Shown piece after piece: positions 57,181 to 64,000 of a stretch of 64,000 nt of DNA. The notes under the pieces were generated by a model that saw only the letters and a list, made by a program, of their open reading frames with translations, was not told the origin of the DNA and did not search any database. The stretch comes from Emiliania huxleyi CCMP1516 (Eukaryota > Haptophyta > Isochrysidales > Noelaerhabdaceae): positions 460,217 through 524,216 of the forward strand of contig NW_005196603.1 of assembly GCF_000372725.1 (NCBI RefSeq), written 5' to 3'. Every line of letters starts with the position of its first letter. Positions within the stretch are counted from its first letter, which is position 1. A program made the position numbers and the translations under genes.

Positions 57181-58048
57181 AGACCGTGTGTGGGGTCTAA
57201 GTGAGGTGTCTATGGACGCTCTCCTCACGGGCTAGCTGCCTACAGCTAGCCCTTCTCGCACTCACAGGCGATGACAGTCCAATGTATGAGCGTATGCAAG
57301 TTGAGGCGCGTGGGCTAAATCTAGGCCGCACGTCGTGGCACTATGACGAAGTAGACGTGCGGCCGCATCGCGCCCGCCGCAGGCTCGGCGGTGCGCGCGT
57401 GTTAGCGACAAAGTTGCGGGTGGAGCCATGCCCGACTTTTCGAAGGTGAGGCCTCTGCGACGAGTGCCAGCCGCGCTGCGGAGCCACGCCCTTCGAGCCG
57501 CGTCCCGTCAGCACTGTCCCCGAGTGGTCCCGCCTCAGCGGCACACACTCTCGACCAGGACAGTCCCGCCAACGGAAACGTGTCGCGCGCCGGCGACGAT
57601 TGCGGCGTGGTCGTTGTGAAGCGGAGATGGCACGACCACCGCCCTGCTTCGCAGACCGGGCAAGGAGGGGCCCGCTCCCGTTCCGCGAGGAACAGGAGGT
57701 TTCCCCCCCTCCCCCGGCCTGAGCAGCGGCGGGTGGAAGGCAGCCCCTTGAGTCGAGGGCGGCGCTACCATTGCGCCGACTCAAAGACCAGCTAGCTGGT
57801 CCGTTCAGTACAGATGGTCTCGCCGCCCCGCTCCGCGCCGCCCGCCGATGCGCCGCGCCGCCGCCTCGCGCAGCCGCCGCGCCGCGCCCCGCCCGATGAT
57901 TAATAATTAAGATTACCCGGAATACGGTACGCAATTAAGGAATTAATGAGTGAATTAATCAATTAAGTGAGCGCCCTCGCGTCACCTATGACTCGACCAG
58001 TGTGAAGGTGAAGAGATGTCACCGAGCATGCGTGCAGCTGGCCCGGGG
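57181..58048. other. Intergenic; one AT-rich island
   Basis: No gene supported. 57896-57968 is AT-rich (AATTAAT words), standing out from the GC-rich surroundings and resembling the AT-rich intron inserts of this genome. Confidence 0.4.
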
Positions 58049-58345
<297 letters not shown>

Positions 58346-58504
58346 TATATTGAAAATGGCGACAACAGTGCCGAGCAGCAGCAGCAGCACGCCCACGGCC
58401 CGAGCCAGAGCGAGGAGACGGAACGGCCGAGCCGACAACGGAGGCAGCGAGCAAAAAGGCAGCTCGGCGCGGCTCGCGCGCCGCGCGCGCCAAGCAGCCG
58501 AGGC

Positions 58505-58570
58505 TGCCGAGGAGGCCGAGGAGGCCGAGGAGGCCGAGGAGGCCGAGGAGGCCGAGGAGGCCGAGGAGGC
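58505..58570 (+). repeat. GAGGCC minisatellite, possibly coding Glu-Glu-Ala
   Basis: Nine-bp units GAGGCCGAG repeated about seven times, in frame as EEA within an ORF that starts MATTVPSSSSST at 58357. That ORF continues into the PDZ-C2 region in another frame, so it is at best a separate or 5' exon. Confidence 0.6.
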
Positions 58571-58777
58571 CCCCCCCTCCCCCCCGGCGACTCGAACCGG
58601 GAGCCAGTCGACGCACGAACGGAACGCTCGCACATCACCGGATATGTCAACTCGCAGCAGCGAGGCAGCAGCTCATATACAGTGGACTTTACTCAAACCG
58701 AGACCCCCAACGTTTTTTTTCAGCATTCGCCGCTGGCTTGCCGCTGCTACTCAGCCACGAAATTTTAAGGTGTGCAC

Positions 58778-60230
58778 ATGGACACCGACGTACTCTTCCT
58801 CAAGATCGAGCGGCTCCGCAGACTCTATCGCTCGGAAATCCTCACGGTGCCGGTCGAGCGCGGCGATAACGGAACCTTTGGCCTCGGGCTGTCGGACGAC
58901 AATGAGGTGCTGCGGCTGCACCACGATGCCAACGCGCAGGTGATCGAGCCTGGCGACCAGGTCATCTCGGTGGAGGGCGTGCCGCTCGGCCGAGGCCCGC
59001 TCTCTCGCCTCCTCGCCGAGCGCTTCGCGGAGCGTCAGGCGGTGACACTGACGCTGTCGCGCGCCGAGCCTTCCACCTCGACGGCACCGCTGACGGGCGA
59101 CGTGTTTGCGACGCTCAAGCTGCTGCGCGCCGACGGGTCGCTGCTGCAGGAGTACCCGTCCGACCTCTGGCGCTTCCGCCCCGACGCTGCGTGGGGCGCC
59201 TGCTGGACACTTCGCGTCCCGCGAGGCGTCGCGTGCGCCTCGCTGCAGCTGCAGCGCTCGCTGCTCTTCACGGATCCTCCGGTCGGCTCGGCGGTGCTGC
59301 AGCTGGACTCGCTCCCGGCCGAGGAGCTGCACACGGCGTGGCACGGCCTGCGCCCCGACGCGTCCCGCTGGTCCTCGTCGCGCTCTCGGCCGCTCGGCTC
59401 CTCTTCGTTGGCCGGAGAGGTTCTGATCTCGGTGCAGCCGAGATACCGCCGAGACACGGGGAGATGTGGGGAGATACAGACCGACGCCCTCCACCCAGCC
59501 TCCTGCCCTAGCCTCTCAGGGCTGCCCGACCCGTTACGGGGCGGTGCGGGAGAGGGCTCGGTACCACCGCAGAGACATGACTAATGGAGACAGACCGCTC
59601 CCGCCCGCCGCCTCTGCCTCGCGGGGAAGGAGGCTCCGCCACGCAGACCACACCACCCCCATGCCGCCCGTACAGCCGACTGAACACGTAGCAGTCGGAC
59701 TGCGCTCACCCGCGGGCTTGGCTAGAGGGCGAGGCGTGTTGAGAGAGGGCCGGCTCGGGCGGCTGGACTACCGCAGGAGGGAGAGGGTGGGTTCAGGTAT
59801 CGGGCGGGGAGGGAGAGGGTGGGTTCAGGTATCGGGCGGGGAGGGAGAGGGTGGGTTCAGGTATCGGGCGGGGAGGGAGAGGGTGCGTTCAGGTATCGGG
59901 CAGGGAGGGAGCGGGTGGGTTCAGAAATCGGGCAAGGAGGGAGCGGGTGGGTTCGTATCGGGCGGCTAGCCTCCCCGCTGGCCAACGGCGAGGGGCGTGC
60001 GGCGCTCACTCGCCCTCGCCCCCCCCTGCACCCCCTCCCCCCCCCCGCCCCGCCCTTCCCACCAGGTGCGGAGGTATCGCGAGTCCTCCTCTGTTAGCCC
60101 AGGCGGGCACAGCCTGCACAGCTTTGACAACGGCTGGGAGAGCGCCGACGAGTTCTTCGCGCCCCTTCTGCCCGAGCAGCACGCGCCTGCGCCCCTCAAA
60201 CCAATCGCGGAGCCGTCGCCCATTTTGTGA
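58778..60230 (+). CDS. PDZ domain plus C2-like domain protein, two exons
   Basis: Exons 58778-59431 and 60066-60230; 819 nt, 272 residues. The N-terminal PDZ-like domain has GTFGLGLSDDNEVLRL, VIEPGDQVISVEGVPLG and RQAVTLTLSR. Residues ~95-215 are C2-like beta-strands (FATLKLLRADG, WTLRVPRGVACASLQLQ, LAGEVLISV). The C-terminus is a short acidic tail (DNGWESADEFFAPLL). PDZ plus C2 suggests a membrane-linked scaffold. The intron is GT-AG, 634 bp, long for this window because it holds a 32-bp tandem repeat. Both the intron start and exon 2 start GTGC, with related codons following. A 5' exon upstream cannot be excluded. Confidence 0.75.
59775..59962. repeat. 32-bp tandem repeat inside the PDZ-C2 intron
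   Basis: About six units of GGGAGAGGGTGGGTTCAGGT plus ATCGGGCGGGGA with small drift. G-runs at this spacing could form quadruplexes in the pre-mRNA. Confidence 0.9.
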
Positions 60231-60867
60231 AGGCCGGCGCAAACCTGTTCTAGACGGAGAGGCACAGCGACGGCGCCGCGGATTAGTTGGCCGCGGCTCC
60301 CAGCAGCTCTCGCCACTTCGTGAGAGTTGAGACCTCTTTTGCGGCCCGCGGTAGGGTGTGTAAAGTATCGGAGAGACCTGTCAGCATTCCATTGTGGCAC
60401 ATGCCACTACATCTACTACCCGTTTTGGTGCGCGTTTTGTTTTATTTGTTTAGACCAGCACTCGAGGTAACTTGAGCGATCCCGTGTTCTCCTGAGTCAG
60501 ATCACAGACCCGGGGGGAGTGCCAGGCGGCGGCCGGCGCAAGCGGCCATGGCGAGCGGAGGCCCAAAGTCCAAACACAAACACGAGTGTGGAGCCCACGC
60601 ATCCCCCTGCCGTCATCGAGTACCTGCCGTCTCTGGGGGCTCTGCCGACTCCAGCACGCAGCGATGGAAGCGCAGCAGCGACTCGTCGCAGTCGAGCTGC
60701 ATTCCGGCGTGGGGCGGCAGGGAGGGAGGTTGCAACTTGGGCGGCAGGGAGGGAAGTGGCGGTCGTGAGGCTGTGCTGTGGCGGCAGTTACCTCGCCAGC
60801 GTGGAGCACACACGCTGCGTATAGTCGCTTCCACCGCGAGCACGCGCCTACTCCCAATCAGACAGCA

Positions 60868-61206
60868 TCACGCCGCCAGGCGAAGAGTGCATCCGGGGCG
60901 CCATGCTCCCTCGAGACCGAGGATGCGAAAGCGCCGGCGCTCGCCAGCCTCGACGCAGGTATCCAGCGTATCCTGCAATCAGTGCCGAACTCGGAATGGT
61001 TCCGGCTTCGGCTCCCTGCCAAAGGGCGGGGCCGCGTCACGCACCCGCAGAGCGTCGCAGGGGCGCCAGTCTCTGTGGGCCTCCATGCAGCGGCGGTGAG
61101 AGTCGACGAGAGGGCCGCAGCCGAACGGAAAGCGCAGGAGCAACGTCATCTCCTCGAGCTCCCGTGCGTGCCGCTCGCGACGGGCGTCGTCGAACGAGCT
61201 GGCCAT
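60868..61206 (-). CDS. Small CX9C-motif protein (CHCH type, probable mitochondrial intermembrane space)
   Basis: Exons (minus): 61206-61045 and 60972-60868; 267 nt, 88 residues. Four Cys at exact CX9C spacing run CGPLVDSHRRC, then C-MEAHRDWRP-C, then C-DALRDTLDT-C; the last spans the intron, so the spacing supports the GT-AG junction. CX9C proteins are oxidised by Mia40 in the intermembrane space and many are respiratory-chain assembly factors. The helix before (ARRERHARELEEMTLLLRF) fits. A T-rich stretch lies at 61226-61246. Weak minus-strand coding signal further down (60613-60857, LDCDESLLRFHRCVLES) may be an alternative or later exon. Confidence 0.75.
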
Positions 61207-61485
61207 CGTGCGCGGCGGGAGCGGCTACTTATTTTTTTCTTATTTTTTTGCTAGCCAAGGAAGTTTTTTCTTCCTTTCGACAAGCCCGCGGCTGGGGCCC
61301 AGGGCCCGAGCTGCCCAGGGTGGCCATTGGTGAGCTGAGGCCCCGCCGCCACCCTAGCCTCGCGCCTCTGCTCGCGGGCCGCCTGCTGCGCGCTGCTTGG
61401 CGCATCCACCGCCTTGCCGCACCCTGCACCGCCGCCGCCGCTCGCTATAGAACGCACCCTGCCCGCGCCCTGCAGACCTGCTCAA

Positions 61486-61813
61486 ATGGCGATGCAAGTA
61501 ACCGTCAAGTCTTGGCACGCGGTGGCCAGCTGGACGTGGACGAGCGAGGACGACGTGTGTGGGATCTGCCACATGCCGCTGGATGGCTGCGCACCGGGAG
61601 CGCCGGGACCCGGTGATGACTCGCCAGTCGTATGGGGCAGGGTGCGCACCATCCGCCGCGCAGTGCACATGCTCTCGCTTCCTGGTCACTCTTTCCCGCG
61701 CCTCGTAGTGCTCGCACTACTTCCACCTCATGTGCATCAACACCTGGCTGCACAACAAGAACACCTGCCCGATCTGCCGGCGGAAGTGGGAGTTCGCCAG
61801 GTGCGCAGCCTGA
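61486..61813 (+). CDS. APC11: Anaphase-promoting complex subunit 11 (RING-H2)
   Basis: Exons 61486-61641 and 61709-61813; 261 nt, 86 residues, as in other eukaryotes. Start MAMQVTVKSWHAVASWTW is the APC11 signature, then CGICHMPLDGC, PGDDSPVVWG, CSHYFHLMCINTWL and CPICRRKWEF. All RING-H2 zinc ligands are present. APC11 recruits the E2 and catalyses ubiquitin transfer in the anaphase-promoting complex. The intron is GT-AG with acceptor TCGTAG|TGC, one of only two acceptors here not followed by G. The C-terminal extension CAA before the stop is short and may vary with splicing. Confidence 0.95.
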
Positions 61814-62628
61814 CCCCTCCGCCCCCGCCCGCCCCGCGCGGCCCCTCCATCTCACCTTACAAACTCAATGCTCGTAGTGCGCCGAAGCCAGCTCCAGCGA
61901 CGCCCGGCGCGCCGAGAGGCGCCGCAGCAGACAGCTGATCGGAGAGAGGCGGATTTTGGGTTGCGGCATGCGCCCCGGCCTGGGCGAATCGGGTTTCTAC
62001 CGTTCTCTGCGTTCCCCCCGTGTGGATATTTGTTTCCGGTGTGTACGTCGTCCGTGAATGATGGAATTCAAAGCGGCCGCGGGCTCGCGGCACACTGCAC
62101 ACACGTCGATACTCGGAAGTACGAGGGAAACCACACGCGCACGCATCTGCCGCCCAGAGCCTCGCCACGCCGCCGTGCGTCGATCGAGCGGGTCTGCGCG
62201 AGGGGCGGAGGGCCGTGCTCGGTGGGGGAAATGTGGGGAGGCTCCGGGTTTTGGGCCGTCGGCGCTGGCGCTGGCTCAGGATCCCGTCGAGCGGGTGATC
62301 CGGTTTCAAATCAGGAGGCCGCGGATCAAGGCGGCTCAAATATGGAGGGCAAGATCGGGTCTTCACCGCCAGCGGTGCAGGGCAGGGAGTGTGTCAGGTG
62401 GCGTCCCGCCTCCCGCCGGGCTCAGACGGAAGAAGCATGCTTCCGTTCAGCGCGCGCGGCGTGCCGCGCACTCGTACAAGAGGTGTCAGAGTGCTGGCTC
62501 TTCACCGCCCGGCGGGACGGAGACGGGGGCTGCGTCTGTGGTGGTTGTGCGAGCCGCACCGGAGAGCGGAAGGCGGCGAGCGGAAGCGGAAGCGGAAGGC
62601 GACGTGAGCGCAAGGAGAAAAACATGAG
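61814..62628. other. No supportable gene
   Basis: A very long plus-strand frame spans this and the following repeat, but its composition is Arg/Ser/Pro-rich without domains. A GGTTTCAAAT word near 62303 is tRNA B-box-like. Confidence 0.4.
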
Positions 62629-62785
62629 TGAAAAAAAAAGGTCGGCGGGCACGTCTCTCCGCATGGTGGCCTCCCTGCTCGCTCCCAGCGCCACGCGCGG
62701 ACAGTCAGTGAACGGCGTCTCGCCCGCCGCGTCCGCGGTCGCGCCTCCACTCGGCGGCGACACATGCGGCGGCGACACCTGCTCG

Positions 62786-63028
62786 GCGGCGCCATGGACC
62801 TGCTGCTCGGCGGCGCCATGGACCTGCTGCTCGGCGGCGCCATGGACCTGCTGCTCGGCGGCGCCATGGACCTGCTGCTCGGCGGCGCCATGGACCTGCT
62901 GCTCGGCGGCGCCATGGACCTGCTGCTCGGCGGCGCCATGGACCTGCTGCTCGGCGGCGCCATGGACCTGCTGCTCGGCGGCGCCATGGACCTGCTGCTC
63001 GGCGGCGCCATGGACCTGCTGCTCGGCA
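62786..63028. repeat. 24-bp perfect tandem repeat (~10 units)
   Basis: Unit CTCGGCGGCGCC plus ATGGACCTGCTG, almost without mismatch. It is open in at least four frames (GGAMDLLL and SAAPWTCC on plus; QQVHGAAE and RSMAPPSS on minus), so the coding frame cannot be decided from it. Confidence 0.95.
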
Positions 63029-63266
63029 CCTGGCGACGCGGCTCGGGCTGCCGCTGCATCTGCCGCCTCTGCCTCCCCTCTGCCTCTGCTGCCCCCACCT
63101 CTGCTGCCGCCGCCGCCGCCTCTGCCTCCGCTCCCTCTGCCCTCTGCTGCCGCCACGGCTCCTCCTGCTCCTCCGGTGCAGCAGTACCACCCTGTTGTCC
63201 CCGTATCAGCCTCTCTGAGAGCATCGGGGACAACTCTGCCCACCATTCCTGCTGCTGCTGCGTGCT

Positions 63267-63644
63267 GTGCTGCGGGCTGCGCTGCGGGCCATGCTGCGAG
63301 CTGCGCTGCTGGCGGCTGCGCTGGCTTCTTTGCGGGCGGCGCGACTGGCGAAGCGGAGTGCCAAGGCCGCGGCGGGCGCGGCCAACAACTACGACTTCAT
63401 GACGTGGGCGGCGAGCACACGCGGCGGCATTGGCCGCGAGGCGGCGGAGTGGTTCACCACCGGCTTCGCCGCCAAGGTCGCCCTGGCGCGCTCCGACGGC
63501 GAGAAGTGGCGAGTGCGCAACGAGCGCAAGCGCCTCCTGCAGCAGCACTCGGCCATCATTGCGAGGCGCAACTGGGAGATCATCCAGCGCAACGCGTGGC
63601 CGAGGATGGGCGGCGTGGCGCCGCGAGCGCCGCCAGTCGAGTAG
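63267..63644 (+). CDS. Unidentified C-terminal exon or retroelement-type fragment
   Basis: About 125 codons. An Ala/Leu/Arg-rich start (LAKRSAKAAAG) leads to a better-looking part: NNYDFMTWAASTRGGIGREA, VALARSDGEKWRVRNERKRL and IIARRNWEIIQRNAWPRMG. I recall similar 'STRGG ... HxxIIARxN' segments in algal retroelement ORFs but cannot verify it. It may be the last exon of a gene that includes the tandem repeat upstream. Stop at 63642-63644. Confidence 0.45.
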   Translation: MLRAALRAMLRAALLAAALASLRAARLAKRSAKAAAGAANNYDFMTWAASTRGGIGREAAEWFTTGFAAKVALARSDGEKWRVRNERKRLLQQHSAIIARRNWEIIQRNAWPRMGGVAPRAPPVE

Positions 63645-64000
63645 TAGCGGTAGGGAGTAGAGGTAGTCGTCACAGTAGTGTCCTGTCAGAGCGTCCCGTG
63701 TCGGTCAAGCAGCGTCTGTCGGATAGTAGGAGAGAGTGTGTCGTGTGTCGTGCGGATCAGTCCTGTCTGGGCGGGGGGGGGAAAGAGACGGAGAGGAGAT
63801 TCATTGAGCCTTGGCACCAGCCGGGCAGTGGGTTTGGCCCTGGCATCAGCCGGGCATGTTGTTGATTTGGCCTTGGCATCAGCCCTGGCAGGCGGGCACG
63901 CGGGACATGCACAGGCGCCAAGGGGCGCAGAACCGACCTAACCCGTCGGAGGTGGGGGGAAGGGAGTACCGCCGGGTTCCCCTGCGTGAGCGCAAGAGTA
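63645..64000. other. No supportable gene; short imperfect repeat
   Basis: TTTGGCCCTGGCATCAGCC-like units recur about three times at 63812-63890. The window ends without a gene. Confidence 0.4.

Noticed and set aside
60778-61254. Plus-strand ORF over the CX9C gene
   Set aside because: The minus strand shows exactly spaced CX9C motifs across an in-frame intron; the plus frame has no family features.
61868-63865. 665-residue plus-strand ORF
   Set aside because: It merges unrelated low-complexity sequence with the 24-bp array and leaves the protein-like frame at 63267; long frames are common in this GC-rich DNA.

Overview
The window is nuclear DNA of a GC-rich, intron-bearing, probably photosynthetic single-celled eukaryote. 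A haptophyte (Emiliania/Chrysochromulina type) fits best. A dinoflagellate is the main alternative because many introns have GC or GA donors. Support for an alga: an ascorbate peroxidase with a bipartite, thylakoid-type leader, and very GC-rich coding DNA with short introns. Support for a eukaryote: APC11, TBC/RabGAP, ARM-MYND, RCC1/F-box, ankyrin E3 ligases, CX9C and WW proteins, telomere-type CCCTAA repeats and many dispersed repeats. The assignment is inference from gene content.

Layout. 1-4.2 kb: repeats (one arm of a 1.2 kb inverted repeat, repeat R1, a CA microsatellite) and a frameshifted coiled-coil gene. 4.3-12 kb: LRR-kinase, CE2-type esterase, ankyrin-RING protein and a type I membrane protein. 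13-25.3 kb: a dense block with ARM-MYND, a 5-exon sulfurtransferase, a purine-rich ORF of foreign look, a 7-exon ascorbate peroxidase and a 9-exon methyltransferase-PhyH dioxygenase fusion. 26.17-26.54 kb is an assembly gap. 27-36.3 kb: an F-box/RCC1-repeat family (two intact genes besides a chimeric duplicate, one truncated copy and one 3' remnant) with an ankyrin-U-box gene. 36.5-44.2 kb: the second inverted-repeat arm, a 15-exon PDZ-TBC RabGAP, retroelement scraps and microsatellites. 44.2-48.6 kb: a three-domain glycosyltransferase facing an HD-domain protein. 49.5-55.4 kb: hotdog thioesterase, WW protein and membrane proteins. 56-64 kb: more R1/R2 repeats, PDZ-C2, CX9C, APC11 and tandem repeats.

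The most striking content is in the introns. I resolved 42 introns by reading frame in ten genes. By hand count 22 start GC, 16 GT and 4 GA; 40 of 42 acceptors are AG|G. In 33 of 42 the donor dinucleotide equals the first two bases of the downstream exon, because the start of the intron repeats the start of the next exon (about 6 to 38 bp in the clear cases). That is what is left when an element inserts into an exon, makes a target-site duplication and supplies the 3' splice site. The inserts are of several kinds: CCCTAA telomere-type repeats (two genes), AT-rich TAATTAATTAG-type DNA, a CGAGATTGCC minisatellite, a SINE-like repeat (R2), and an introner family shared by two unrelated genes. In two introns the acceptor has been duplicated again. 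Two 3-domain or fusion proteins, a RING/U-box swap between ankyrin paralogues and an A/T-rich box just upstream of many start codons are further points of interest.
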